From Clostridia bacterium (GTDB lineage Bacteria > Bacillota > Clostridia > Oscillospirales > CAG-272), in the NCBI GenBank assembly GCA_017625065.1, contig JAGALS010000041.1:1-53427 (forward strand): a DNA stretch of 53,427 nt. The letters are read 5' to 3'. Under the pieces are notes generated by a model. It was not told the origin of the DNA. It did not search any database and saw only the letters and a list, made by a program, of their open reading frames with translations. This document shows positions 1-9,626 of this stretch, piece by piece. A program made the position numbers and the translations under genes. The stretch's first letter is position 1. Every line of letters starts with the position of its first letter.

Positions 1-430
1 ACGACCGAATACGGCGAGGCTGTTGCCGATGCGCATACTTGGGTAAACAGCGAATGCACCGAAGACGGCTGCGGCGCGACTTGTGACCATAACGGAACCC
101 TTAGCACAAGCAACGTCAGCGCAGGTCAACACAAGACCGAGTGCAGCGTTTGTGACTACGAGCTGACCGAGAACTGCACGGGCGGTGCTGCGACCTGCCA
201 GAAGGGCCCGATCTGCACGGCTTGTACGACCGAATACGGCGAGGCTGTTGCCGATGCGCATACTTGGGTAAATAGTGCGTGTACCGTGGAAAACTGCGGC
301 GCGACTTGTGACCATAACGGAACCCTTAGCACAAGCAACGTCAGCGATGGTCAACATAAGACCGAGTGCAGTGTTTGCGATTATGAGCTGACCGAGAACT
401 GCACGGGCGGCACCGCAACCTGCACGACAC
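1..430 (+). repeat. 225-bp tandem DNA repeat inside the Cys-rich gene
   Basis: The sequence beginning ACGACCGAATACGGCGAGGC at base 1 recurs at base 226, a spacing of exactly 225 bases (75 codons). The two units stay nearly identical for about 200 bases, including silent positions, which points to recent in-frame duplication. More units may lie upstream of the window. Confidence 0.85.
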
Positions 431-1494
431 GCGCAACCTGCGGCGAATGCCAACAGGAATACGGCCCCACGCCTGAAGGGCATAAAACGGGTGACCTGCT
501 TCAGAACACGGAGCTTGATTACCACTACCGCCTCTGCTCGGTTTGCGAGCAGGAACTTGACGTAGAGTATTGCTACGGCGGCACCGCGACCTGCACCGAG
601 CGTGCAGTTTGCGAGGTCTGCGAAAATGTATACGGTGAGCTTTACCACAGAAAGGACACCACCCTCAAGCAGAACTTTGAGGAAGGTTACCACTACTACT
701 CCTGCATCGATTGCGGTGCGGAGCTGGATGTAGAGGAGTGTCACGGCGGAACGGCTGCGAATTGTACGATGCTTCCCGAATGTGCGGCTTGCGGTCGTCC
801 TTACGGCAACGAATATGGCGCACATACCGAAGAACCGACGCTTTACGGACATCCTCACGACGACCCCGAGCAGTACCACATTCTGTACTATGCTTGCTGC
901 GATCGCACGGTAGATGCAGAGCACGTTGCAGGCACTGCGGCGACCTGCCAGATCAAGAGCGTATGTGCGGTTTGCGGTGTCCAATATGGTGAAAAAGATA
1001 ACAATAATCACGTAGATCTGTCCTGCCAGCCTCTGAACACGACTCACCACAATATCGTTTGCGTCTGTGGCGTTGTGGTCGGAACCGCGGCACACAACGG
1101 CGGCTCGGCAACCTGCTCCAGCCAGCCGAAATGTGCGGATTGCGGCACGGCATACGGTGCTTATAACGACGTTCACACCTACGATAACGGCTGCGATGCA
1201 GAATGTAACGGCTGCGGTGAGACCCGCACCCCTGCCGAGCACGCCTTTGGCGAGTGGCAGGTAACTAAGAATCCCACCGAAACCGAAGAGGGCGAGCAGA
1301 AGCGTGTTTGTGCTGTCTGCGGAGAGACACAGACCGCGACCATCGCCGCGATCACCAATCCGGGCGGCTCCGGCGAGCCCGATGCTGACGGTGTCAAGAC
1401 CTCCACGGTCGTGATCATCGTTGCGGCTGTCGTGGTAGCTGCCGCTGCGATCGGAGCAATTGTGATCCTTACAAAAAAGAAGAAGAAAAAATAA
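1..1494 (+). CDS. Cys-rich modular surface protein, 5' end outside window
   Basis: The frame is open from base 1 to the TAA at 1492-1494, so the start lies upstream; 497 residues are visible. The chain is a series of Cys-rich modules with a core like C-x-GG-T-ATC-x4-A-x-C-x2-C-x3-YG, each followed by a His-containing spacer and further CxxC pairs. At least six cores are visible. The C-terminus has a Gly/Pro/Ser-rich linker, one hydrophobic segment (about 22 residues rich in Val, Ala and Ile) and a tail of six lysines, which fits a membrane-anchored extracytoplasmic protein with most of its mass outside. No LPxTG-type signal is present. Spaced CxxC pairs suggest zinc-type metal binding or disulfides, but that is inference. 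The next gene encodes a relative, 104 bases downstream, with no terminator seen between them. I do not know its function. Confidence 0.85.
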   Translation, partial: TTEYGEAVADAHTWVNSECTEDGCGATCDHNGTLSTSNVSAGQHKTECSVCDYELTENCTGGAATCQKGPICTACTTEYGEAVADAHTWVNSACTVENCGATCDHNGTLSTSNVSDGQHKTECSVCDYELTENCTGGTATCTTRATCGECQQEYGPTPEGHKTGDLLQNTELDYHYRLCSVCEQELDVEYCYGGTATCTERAVCEVCENVYGELYHRKDTTLKQNFEEGYHYYSCIDCGAELDVEECHGGTAANCTMLPECAACGRPYGNEYGAHTEEPTLYGHPHDDPEQYHILYYACCDRTVDAEHVAGTAATCQIKSVCAVCGVQYGEKDNNNHVDLSCQPLNTTHHNIVCVCGVVVGTAAHNGGSATCSSQPKCADCGTAYGAYNDVHTYDNGCDAECNGCGETRTPAEHAFGEWQVTKNPTETEEGEQKRVCAVCGETQTATIAAITNPGGSGEPDADGVKTSTVVIIVAAVVVAAAAIGAIVILTKKKKKK

Positions 1495-1598
1495 GAAGCT
1501 GAACAAACGTTAACGCATTCTTATCATTTCAAAACAAAAAAACGACAGTTTGATCTACGCGCCCCCCTATAAATAATGTAATGAAGGGAAGAAACGAC

Positions 1599-4500
1599 AT
1601 GAAAAAAATTTGGATCGCGTTGCTCGTGATCGCTATGCTGACGGTGCTGTGTACACTCGGTATGATCACCGTCTTTGCAGAAGAAGTCGGGCAAGAGCCT
1701 TGTTTGCACGAAAGCAAACAGAATTTTTACAACAATGATGAGCATTGGGAGATCTGTACCAATTGCGGCAAGGAATGGCATGAGTCCCACACATTTGGGC
1801 TCATAGCTCTGGATGATGAGCGCCACGCACTGAAGTGCGAATGCGGCAGAGTCCTTTCTGACAGCATCGATGCCCACGCATGGGTGCTTACAGAGGGCGA
1901 GGATCATCTGTCCTGCTCCGAATGCGGAAAAACAACGACCGGCTGTGTGTATGATCAGGTTACATATTATAATGATGCATACCACACCTTTGGCTGTATT
2001 TGCGGCAAGACCGATCCCAACGGCGCGATGGAAACTCACGTCGTGGATATGACCAAGCTGCAGTATGACGATGCTGCTCACTGGTACGGCTGTGACTGCG
2101 GTTACGGCGTTCAGCAAAAGGCTGAGCACGTATTGGGTGAAGCTTGGGTGACCGACGGCACCCATCACTGGAAGGAATGTGTTGACTGCGGCGCGAAGAG
2201 CGCGCTTGCGGCACATAGCGGCGGCACTGCTACCTGTCAGGTTGATGCTGTCTGTGCAGAGTGCGGCACCTCTTATGAGGCTGATGCCTACACCCACGTG
2301 AGCGATACTTTGGTCTTCAGCAAGAACAACACCCACCACTCGGCTGTTTACGCGTGCTGCGGCGAGATCGCTGTTTCGCTTGAGCGCCACACCTGTGTCG
2401 ACGGTGTGTGTACGGCTTGCGGCTATGCGTGTACCCACGATATCGTGATCGACGGTGCGATCTATAACTATGTTTCGACCGGAAACGACACGCACATCGT
2501 TGTGTGCAGAAACTGCCAACTGCAGGTGGAAAAGGCTTGCTATGGCGGCGTTGCGACCTGTGTTGCAAAGGCTGTTTGTGACGATTGTAAGACCGTATAC
2601 GGCAAGGTGGATCCCACCAACCACGTTGACCTCAACACCTGGGCAGAGGATCTGACCCACCACTGGAGAGTTTGTACCGAAAACAACGGTTGCCTGCAGA
2701 TGGTTGAGAACACCAAGGCAGAGCACACTTGGAACGAAGGTGTATGTACCGAATGTGAGTACGAATGCCCCCATAACGAGGACGGCTTGAAGTATGTTGC
2801 CAATGAGGGTGGATTAACACACGATCAGGTCTGCACCAACTGCCAGAGCGTGATGATCAACGATGAAGAGCACCTTTGGGGCACCGATGTTTTAAGCGGC
2901 GTTTGTACGATCTGTGAATATCAGTGCCAGCACAAGGAATCCGACGAGGTTTCCTGGATGAAATGGCACAACACCGACGATCACCACAAGTATATTTGTG
3001 ATGAGTGTCAGTGGGAGGATGCCGCCAAGGAAGGCGACTGTGCGGGCGGAACCGCGACCTGTATGGCAAAGGCGGTTTGCGAAACCTGTCAGCTGGAGTA
3101 CGACGAGAAGAATTCTACCAATCACGTCGATACCAACACTTGGGTGACCGATGCAAACGGACACAAGAAGGTCTGTACCGTAAACGGCTGTAACCAGGAA
3201 ATTGTTGAAACAGCGGGCACTCACGTTTGGGACAATAAGGACGGTATTTGTCCTACCTGTAAATATGAATGTCAGGTAGAAGCGACCTACACCCCCTTGG
3301 ACGGCGGCTTGACCCACAGCCTGGATTGTAAGGTCTGCGGTAAGGTCGAGAAAGCAAGTGAAGATCATATATGGGATGAAAACGGCAAGTGTACGGGTTA
3401 TTGTGAATATCAATGCGCGCACGTAGAACACGAGAAGCTTCCCATTGATGAAAAGAACCACAAGGAATGGTGCAAGGTCTGCCATTATATCGTAAAGAGC
3501 GAAGAGGCGCACAACTGGGATGAGACCGGTAAATGTACCGATTGTCAGTACCAATGCGCTCATAAGGATGCTGAAGAAAACTCCTGGATGAAGTGGAGCA
3601 ATGACAACAACGCTCACAAGTCCAATTGTGAAAATTGTGGCTGGGAAGACACCGAAAAGGCAGGCAACTGCACGGGCGGAACCGCCACTTGTGTAGCAGA
3701 GGCAGTTTGCGAAACCTGTAAGCGGGCATATGGTTTGAAGGATGAAAACAACCACGTTGACGAGACCTGGACGATCGAAGCAGACGGTCACTCCGCTGCT
3801 TGTGATGCGACCAAGGGCGGCTGTGGTGCGACCCTTGTAAAAAAGGTAGCTCACACCTGGGTCGACGGTATTTGCGAGGTTGAAAAGTGCCGCTACGAAT
3901 GTAAGCACGACGGTGAGATGACCACTGTGGAAAACACCGATACCGATACCCATGACGTCACCTGTAAGACTTGTAACAAGCTGCTCGTTGACGACGGTGC
4001 ACACACCTGGAAGGTGGATGATGCGGACGTTAGCAAGAGCAAATGTGAGGTCTGTGCCGCCGCTTGCGACCATATGAATGGTGAGACCTCTTTGAAGTCC
4101 TTCAGCAATGCTGCCGTAGAGGGCGTTTGGATGCATAAATCCACCTGCTCCAGATGTGCTCACGTGGATCAGGCAGGCGCTTGCGCTGTCGGCGAGAACG
4201 GCAAGGAAGCGACCTGCGTTGCTCGCGCTGAATGTGAGATCTGTCAGCTTGTGTTTGGCGAGATCGATGCAGACAACCATGATTGGGATGCTACCACCGG
4301 CGAATGTGTGAGAGTAGGCTGTGACGTTGTTTGTCAGCACACCAAGGTCACCATCACCGACGATCAGGATGCAGACAATCAAAACAACAAGCACACGACA
4401 ACCTGTGATGAGTGCAAATACGAAGCTTTGGCTGATTGCTACGGCAACGAAGGCACGGCAACCTGTCTTGTAAAGGCTGTTTGCGCGGGTTGCTCTGCTT

Positions 4501-5270
4501 CTTACGGTCAGCTTGATCCCACCAAGCACGACGAAGCAAAGTGCCTTGCAAACCTTGAGTTCTCTCAGGATCTTAACGATCCCGATTATGCAACCACGCA
4601 CAATGTGAAATATCCTTGCCAGCAGCCCGCAGAGGGTGACGCTGTGCTTGTAAAAGAGAACCACGTTTGGAACGAGGGTATCTGCTCGAAGTGCGGTTAT
4701 ATCTGCACCAGCCCCAATCTGGTCGTAGAGGACGATGGCGTTGACAACGGTCAGCATCGTAAAAAGTGCGAGACCTGCGGCCACGTTGTTCTGGTCAACT
4801 GCTCCGGCGGTGAGTCGACCTGCTTGAAGAGAGCTGTTTGTAAGGATTGTAACGCCGCGTACGGTGCGTATGGCGAAAATCATGATGATGCGTGCGTGAG
4901 AAGCGTAGCGATCATCCCCAACAATATGGCTCAGCATCACGTCTATTACACCTGCAAGACCGATCCTGTGTTGGAAGATCACTATATTGATCCCACCGAA
5001 GGCGTTTGCGAGTGCGGATGGCACGTGCAGGCCCCTGAGCAGGACTCTCAAGAGCCCGGCGGCTCCGACCCCGAACAGAGTGGCGGTTCCGGTCAGGGCA
5101 GCGCAGTTGAATCCAATATGGTACATCAGGGCCTTGACAGTGATCTGACGGCTCCCGCTGAGGAGAAGCGCGGTCTCACCGCTATGATCGTCGTTCTCTG
5201 TGTGGTCGGCCTTGGCGCTGTAACCGTTACTTGCGTAACCGTTGGCAAAAAGAAGAAAGATCATAACTAA
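1599..5270 (+). CDS. Cys-rich modular surface protein, membrane anchored (1223 aa)
   Basis: The start at 1599 is preferred over an in-frame ATG at 1581 because AAGGGAAG sits 7 bases upstream. Residues 1-28 form a signal peptide with a hydrophobic core, ending near VFA. The body is a long chain of CxxC/His modules. The core C-x-GG-x-ATC-x4-A-x-C-x2-C occurs about seven times, with shorter units between that carry HxW followed by CxxC. Near the end come a Pro/Gly/Ser linker, a hydrophobic segment at about residues 1193-1215 and a KKKKDHN tail. This predicts a secreted chain held in the membrane by its C-terminus. It shares its architecture with the partial gene upstream and its module with the lipoprotein at 5498. 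Unlike the upstream gene it has no near-identical DNA repeats, so it is the older array. A strong terminator follows. Function unknown; metal binding, adhesion or a spacer role are possible. Confidence 0.9.
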   Translation: MKKIWIALLVIAMLTVLCTLGMITVFAEEVGQEPCLHESKQNFYNNDEHWEICTNCGKEWHESHTFGLIALDDERHALKCECGRVLSDSIDAHAWVLTEGEDHLSCSECGKTTTGCVYDQVTYYNDAYHTFGCICGKTDPNGAMETHVVDMTKLQYDDAAHWYGCDCGYGVQQKAEHVLGEAWVTDGTHHWKECVDCGAKSALAAHSGGTATCQVDAVCAECGTSYEADAYTHVSDTLVFSKNNTHHSAVYACCGEIAVSLERHTCVDGVCTACGYACTHDIVIDGAIYNYVSTGNDTHIVVCRNCQLQVEKACYGGVATCVAKAVCDDCKTVYGKVDPTNHVDLNTWAEDLTHHWRVCTENNGCLQMVENTKAEHTWNEGVCTECEYECPHNEDGLKYVANEGGLTHDQVCTNCQSVMINDEEHLWGTDVLSGVCTICEYQCQHKESDEVSWMKWHNTDDHHKYICDECQWEDAAKEGDCAGGTATCMAKAVCETCQLEYDEKNSTNHVDTNTWVTDANGHKKVCTVNGCNQEIVETAGTHVWDNKDGICPTCKYECQVEATYTPLDGGLTHSLDCKVCGKVEKASEDHIWDENGKCTGYCEYQCAHVEHEKLPIDEKNHKEWCKVCHYIVKSEEAHNWDETGKCTDCQYQCAHKDAEENSWMKWSNDNNAHKSNCENCGWEDTEKAGNCTGGTATCVAEAVCETCKRAYGLKDENNHVDETWTIEADGHSAACDATKGGCGATLVKKVAHTWVDGICEVEKCRYECKHDGEMTTVENTDTDTHDVTCKTCNKLLVDDGAHTWKVDDADVSKSKCEVCAAACDHMNGETSLKSFSNAAVEGVWMHKSTCSRCAHVDQAGACAVGENGKEATCVARAECEICQLVFGEIDADNHDWDATTGECVRVGCDVVCQHTKVTITDDQDADNQNNKHTTTCDECKYEALADCYGNEGTATCLVKAVCAGCSASYGQLDPTKHDEAKCLANLEFSQDLNDPDYATTHNVKYPCQQPAEGDAVLVKENHVWNEGICSKCGYICTSPNLVVEDDGVDNGQHRKKCETCGHVVLVNCSGGESTCLKRAVCKDCNAAYGAYGENHDDACVRSVAIIPNNMAQHHVYYTCKTDPVLEDHYIDPTEGVCECGWHVQAPEQDSQEPGGSDPEQSGGSGQGSAVESNMVHQGLDSDLTAPAEEKRGLTAMIVVLCVVGLGAVTVTCVTVGKKKKDHN

Positions 5271-5275
5271 ACAAT

Positions 5276-5316
5276 AAAAAAAGATCTCGGCTGAATTTCA
5301 GCCGAGATCTTTTTTA
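5276..5316 (+). terminator. Rho-independent terminator
   Basis: A 13-bp perfect stem (5282-5294 with 5298-5310) and a 3-base loop are followed by a T run. The A run on the left side means it could also work in the reverse direction. Confidence 0.9.
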
Positions 5317-5425
5317 CATCATAAATTCAGGTGACCTTGAAGGGGGGGATATAGCATTTGTTTTGGTCAAAGTGCATTAAAATTTTAAAAAATTTCGTCA
5401 AAACATAGAAATTTGATATAAGCAC

Positions 5426-5454
5426 TTGATAAATTCATAATATATATGTATAAT
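5426..5454 (+). promoter_or_regulatory. Probable sigma-A promoter for the lipoprotein pair
   Basis: TTGATA at 5426-5431 and TATAAT at 5449-5454 are separated by 17 bases, upstream of the start at 5498 in an AT-rich stretch. Confidence 0.65.
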
Positions 5455-5497
5455 TAATATATGTATATCTATTATGTTCCCTAATGGAGTACGAAAC

Positions 5498-7762
5498 ATG
5501 AAAAAGTTTCGTTTGCTATTATTTGTCGGTGTGGTCCTGATCGCGCTTTTTGTACTTATGGGATGCGATGAGGCGTGTATGCATACAAGCTGCGCCGTCA
5601 CAAGTGCAGGAAATGGAGAACACACCGTCGCGTGCGACGCCTGCGGCTATTCGGTTACCGAAAAATGTATTGGCGGTACTGCAAATTGCCAAACAGGTCC
5701 GATCTGCACAAAATGCAATGCCGAGTATGGCGAAGCCGATCCCAACGCGCATTGCTGGAACCCGACAACGGGCGAGTGCGACACAGAGGGGTGTACCGTC
5801 ATCTGTGAGCATATCGACCACACTGCCGTGATCAGTATCGGCAACGCACAGCACAAGATCACCTGCTCGCTCTGCACACACGAGGTAACACGCGCTTGCA
5901 CGGGTGGCACGGCGACCTGCCAAAAGGGCAAGATCTGCGAGAGCTGTGATGCAGAATACACCGCGGCGGACATAAACGCGCACGCTTGGAATGCCGCAAC
6001 GGGCGAATGTGACGTGCCTGGCTGCGATGCAGTCTGCGCTCACAATTACGTTGTCAGCGATAATCGCATCGATGATGCACTTCACACAGGCATCTGCAGC
6101 ATCTGCCATTACGTAACCGCTGAAAGCTGCACGGGCGGCTTTGCCACCTGTACGGCACGCGCGCTGTGTGAGCGCTGCGGCGCCGCATACGGCGAGCTTG
6201 TGCCGATTGGCGCCAACTATCAATACGTCGTGATCATTGGCGTGGATGGTGCAGGCACATTTTTTAAAAACGCAGATACACCAAGCATCGATAAGATCTT
6301 TGCAAACGGTGCGATCACCTATGATATGATCACGTCCAACCCTACATACGGCGCACAAGCCTGGGGATCGCTTTTGCACGGCGTGACACCTGAATTCCAT
6401 CAGCTGATCGACGTCAACGTCGGCAGCGCATATCCCACCGATTCGCCATATCCCAGCTTTTTTCGCGTCATCAGAGAAAACGATCCAAACGCGGTGCTGG
6501 CATCCTTCAGCCATTGGGCGCCGATCAACGTCGGTATTGTTGAAAGCGATCTCAATGTGCACAAGGTGGGCGGTATGTCGGACGAACAGATAAAGAATGA
6601 GATCCTGACCTATCTTGCATTCGCAAGCCCCACCGCAATGCTCGTTCAGTTTGGCGAAGCGGACGAAACGGGGCAGAAAAACGGATATAACACACCCGCG
6701 CAGCATCAAACGATCACAAGGATCGACGGATACGTCGGTGAGATCTACGATGCGTATGAGAAAAAGGGGATCATCAACGAGACCTTGTTTATCGTAACCG
6801 CCACCCACGGCGGCTTTGGTAAGAGCCACGGCGGTTGGAGCGATGCCGAAAAATACGTTATGCTTGCGGCAGCGGGCAAAACGGTGAAGAACGGCGGAGC
6901 CGTTCAGGATGCCGAGATCCGCGATACTGCCGCCATTGTGATCCACGCGCTTGGTTATGGCGATCGGCAGCCCAAGACTTGGACGGCACGTGTTCCCGGC
7001 GATCTGTTCGTCGGTGTTGCGGCGAGCGAACGCCCCGTGTACGTCAATACCGAATCGGGTCGTTATCACGAGACCGTGCCTACACCCACAAAGGGTAGCG
7101 GTCAGCACGTGACCGATTTTGTCGATAAAAGCCTTTCTGTTTACTTACCCTTTGACGGCAATATCGCCGATCAATGCAACAATGCGACCACCTCAAACGG
7201 AGCGCTCGCTTTCACCGAAAAGGGCTATTACGGCGGTGCCGTTCGCTTGAATGACGGCTACGTGACCTTAAGCGATTATGCCTTGAAAAATGAGAGCTTT
7301 ACACTTGCCTTTTGGATCCAGACGCAGGGCTCAGGTACTGATCCGTGCATCGTATCCAATGCAAATTGGAGGGACGGAACCAACAGCGGCTTTTCGCTGG
7401 CGCTTCGCAAAACAAGCCTGATCAGATTCAATATGGGCATTGACCAAAGGGACAGGCGCGTGGCAGATGCAAGCCTGCCGTCGGACTTTGGCGAGGGCTG
7501 GATGCACGTGAGCGTTGCGGTCGACCGCGAGAACAACGAGGTCCGCATTTCTTACGATTTCAAAGCGCCCGTTGTTGTATCGTTGAAAATAGACAATATC
7601 GATTTCCAAGGTATTTTGAACGGTCTCAACATCGGTCAGGACGGCACGGGCAATTATGCGGCCTTGCCTGCGATGCTGGATGAATTTATGATATTTGAAG
7701 GGGCGTTTACCTCGGACGATATCGCCGATCTGGCAGAATATTACGGTATGACAAACATTTGA
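5498..7762 (+). CDS. Lipoprotein: Cys-rich modules + alkaline-phosphatase-fold domain + LamG-like domain
   Basis: The start at 5498 is chosen over the in-frame ATG at 5474 because GGAG lies 8 bases upstream. The N-terminus MKKFRLLLF..FVLMGC is a lipoprotein signal with Cys23 in the lipobox. Residues 24-235 hold three Cys-rich modules like those of the preceding genes. Residues about 240-515 resemble the alkaline phosphatase/type I phosphodiesterase superfamily (IGVDGAG near residue 246, AWGSLLHGV, SHGGWSDAEKYVM). Residues about 545-754 form a concanavalin-A/LamG-like domain ending DEFMIFEGAF. Compared from memory with the family, metal-ligand and nucleophile positions look replaced (GQ for GH, ATHGG for ADHGG, PTYGAQ for PT-x-S/T), so it may bind rather than cleave. 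It is probably cotranscribed with the next lipoprotein, which starts 44 bases later. Confidence 0.85.
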   Translation: MKKFRLLLFVGVVLIALFVLMGCDEACMHTSCAVTSAGNGEHTVACDACGYSVTEKCIGGTANCQTGPICTKCNAEYGEADPNAHCWNPTTGECDTEGCTVICEHIDHTAVISIGNAQHKITCSLCTHEVTRACTGGTATCQKGKICESCDAEYTAADINAHAWNAATGECDVPGCDAVCAHNYVVSDNRIDDALHTGICSICHYVTAESCTGGFATCTARALCERCGAAYGELVPIGANYQYVVIIGVDGAGTFFKNADTPSIDKIFANGAITYDMITSNPTYGAQAWGSLLHGVTPEFHQLIDVNVGSAYPTDSPYPSFFRVIRENDPNAVLASFSHWAPINVGIVESDLNVHKVGGMSDEQIKNEILTYLAFASPTAMLVQFGEADETGQKNGYNTPAQHQTITRIDGYVGEIYDAYEKKGIINETLFIVTATHGGFGKSHGGWSDAEKYVMLAAAGKTVKNGGAVQDAEIRDTAAIVIHALGYGDRQPKTWTARVPGDLFVGVAASERPVYVNTESGRYHETVPTPTKGSGQHVTDFVDKSLSVYLPFDGNIADQCNNATTSNGALAFTEKGYYGGAVRLNDGYVTLSDYALKNESFTLAFWIQTQGSGTDPCIVSNANWRDGTNSGFSLALRKTSLIRFNMGIDQRDRRVADASLPSDFGEGWMHVSVAVDRENNEVRISYDFKAPVVVSLKIDNIDFQGILNGLNIGQDGTGNYAALPAMLDEFMIFEGAFTSDDIADLAEYYGMTNI

Positions 7763-7806
7763 AAACAAATCCAATTAAAATAAACATACAAAAAGGAGAT
7801 TACAGT

Positions 7807-9504
7807 ATGAAACGATTTGTTGTTTTGCTTTTGGTGCTTTCTATGGCACTGCCCTTTGCCCTGATGTCCTGCGCGGGCAGAGACGATGCGGCACTGCTTT
7901 CTGCAAGTGTGGATTCTATGGCAACCACGGGCAACGAAACACAGTCCTCCACGATGACTGAAACCACCAATCCCGGTGGCGGTAGCGAGTCCGAAGGCCC
8001 TGCTAATCCCGGCAACGAGCCTGAAGGTCCCGCCAACCCCGGCGGCGAAACCGAAGGTCCTGCCGAGCCCGAAGGCCCCACCTTCCCCGTGTTTGAGGGC
8101 AAGGAGCTTGTTACACATCTTTCCTTTGAGGATAACATCACCGATGCTTGCGGCGGCGAGACCACGCAGGGCAACACTGATGGCAAATCTCCCATCGCCT
8201 TTGTTGAGGGATACGACGGAAAAGGCGCTGATTTCAGCGGCGGCGGCTATGTCGATCTGCACGGCTATACCGTTGACAAAAACAGCTTTACGATGTCGTT
8301 TTGGATGAAAACCACGGGCACGAATACGGACCCCGTTATTTTGACGAACAAAACCGGCAATTGGAGTGGTAAAACACAGGGCTTTTGTTTGGCACTGCGC
8401 GGTGGAGACGTCAGATTCAGTGTGGGTAATGGCAGCAAATTGTTTGATAAGGACATTTATCATCCATCGGGTTTCTTGAATCGTTGGATGCAAATCACTG
8501 TTGCAGTCGACCGTGAAGCAAGGCAAATTCGTATGTGGAATGATTTTGGCTATACCACTATTCATACATTTGCTGAATCACAGAAAGACGAGAGCTTCAA
8601 CGGCGCTCTTGGTGTTTTGCGTATCGGACAATCCGGAAATGCAACATACACTCCTCTGCCTGCGGTATTGGATGAATTTATGATCTTTGACGGTGCATTT
8701 ACCGGGGAGGATGTAAAAGCTTTGGCAGCATACTACGGTGTGGATCCTAGCGATTCCGCGTTTGATGAGAACCATGAACCCACCTCTACGCCCGTAGTCT
8801 CGAATGACAAATTCCTATTTAATTATATCAAGGCAGAGGACCTGATCACCTATCTGTCCTTTGACGGTAAGGTTGTAGATGCTACCAACAAGTCTGTTGT
8901 CTCCACCAACGGCACCATCACCTATGAGGATGGCGTTTACGGAAAGGCTGCTTGCTTGAATGAAGGATATGTATCGCTCGAAAGCTTCGGATTGGGTACT
9001 ACCGAGTTCAAGCCCGGAATGGAAAGCTTTACGATCTCGCTGTTTGTCAAGACTGATGGATCCACGAGCGACCCTGTTCTTTTTGGCAACAAGGATTGGA
9101 ATAGAGGATGGAACGCAGGATTTGCTTTGATCTGTGAAAAAAATAACTTCATCTTCAGCTTTGGTAAAGGAGAAAATGTAGCCGAAGGAAGAATGGACGA
9201 GGTGACTGCGGCACCGACTGATTACAAGGATGCGTGGACGCATATTTTACTTGTTGTCGACCGCGAGGCGGGCGAAATCAAGCTTTCGTATAATTTTGGT
9301 GAATTCCATGTGGCAAAATTGAACAACACCTTGAAGGACATAACGATGGATTCTTCGTATGATCTGGTTATCGGTCAGGACGGTACGGGAAACTACAGGC
9401 ACAAGTTGAATTCTTCCGTGGACGAATTTATGATGTTCAACAAGGCGTTTAGCGACGCGGACCGCATCGCTCTTGCCGCTTATTACGGCATTGACGTGAA
9501 ATAA
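7807..9504 (+). CDS. Lipoprotein with two LamG-like domains
   Basis: An AAAAGGAG site precedes the ATG at 7807; an in-frame ATG at 7759 lacks one. The N-terminus MKRFVVLLL..LMSC gives a lipobox Cys. A low-complexity linker of Pro, Gly, Glu and Asn (about residues 58-95) leads to two concanavalin-A-like (LamG_3 type) domains at about residues 100-305 and 344-563. Each begins with LSF(D/E)(D/G) and ends with DEFMIF(D/N)-x-AF. These jelly-roll domains usually bind carbohydrate or mediate adhesion. The domains match the C-terminal one of the lipoprotein just upstream, including the IGQDGTGNY motif in the second copy. It is probably in one transcript with that gene and is closed by a strong terminator. 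A glycan-binding surface role is inferred. Confidence 0.88.
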   Translation: MKRFVVLLLVLSMALPFALMSCAGRDDAALLSASVDSMATTGNETQSSTMTETTNPGGGSESEGPANPGNEPEGPANPGGETEGPAEPEGPTFPVFEGKELVTHLSFEDNITDACGGETTQGNTDGKSPIAFVEGYDGKGADFSGGGYVDLHGYTVDKNSFTMSFWMKTTGTNTDPVILTNKTGNWSGKTQGFCLALRGGDVRFSVGNGSKLFDKDIYHPSGFLNRWMQITVAVDREARQIRMWNDFGYTTIHTFAESQKDESFNGALGVLRIGQSGNATYTPLPAVLDEFMIFDGAFTGEDVKALAAYYGVDPSDSAFDENHEPTSTPVVSNDKFLFNYIKAEDLITYLSFDGKVVDATNKSVVSTNGTITYEDGVYGKAACLNEGYVSLESFGLGTTEFKPGMESFTISLFVKTDGSTSDPVLFGNKDWNRGWNAGFALICEKNNFIFSFGKGENVAEGRMDEVTAAPTDYKDAWTHILLVVDREAGEIKLSYNFGEFHVAKLNNTLKDITMDSSYDLVIGQDGTGNYRHKLNSSVDEFMMFNKAFSDADRIALAAYYGIDVK

Positions 9505-9520
9505 TTGCAAAATGCGGTGA

Positions 9521-9566
9521 TGACCGCCCTCCCGAAGCACGGCTTCGGGAGGGCGGTTTTTGTTTT
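9521..9566 (+). terminator. Rho-independent terminator
   Basis: A 16-bp perfect GC-rich stem (9523-9538 with 9542-9557), 3-base loop and T-rich tail follow the double-LamG lipoprotein. Confidence 0.93.
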
Positions 9567-9569
9567 TAT

Positions 9570-9598
9570 GTATAAAAAAGGCAGGCGAGGTAAAAATA
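9570..9598 (+). promoter_or_regulatory. Possible forespore (sigma-F/G-like) promoter of spoVAD
   Basis: GTATA at 9570-9574 and GGTAAAAATA at 9589-9598 resemble sigma-F elements (GYATA and GGnnAnAHTR). The 14-base gap is about two bases shorter than the usual spacing, so this is tentative. Confidence 0.3.
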
Positions 9599-9626
9599 AA
9601 AAGGAATACGTTTGGGGGTGGACGGT

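Noticed and set aside
1450..1494. Sortase anchoring of the long surface proteins
   Set aside because: No LPxTG-like motif precedes the hydrophobic tails in any of them; the tails look like simple membrane anchors.
1549..1573. Promoter before the second Cys-rich gene (TTGATC and TATAAA)
   Set aside because: The gap is only 12 bases, too short for a normal sigma-A promoter.
2892..5264. A 790-codon open frame on the minus strand
   Set aside because: It is antisense to the Cys-rich protein, has no ribosome site and its product is a Val/Ile/Leu/Ala-rich shadow of the repeated CxxC codons.
1..5270. CRISPR array, suggested by regular repeats
   Set aside because: The repeats are 225 bases, in frame, coding and without unique spacers.
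5519..7108. A 529-codon minus-strand frame
   Set aside because: Antisense to the lipoprotein with clear domains; no start signal.
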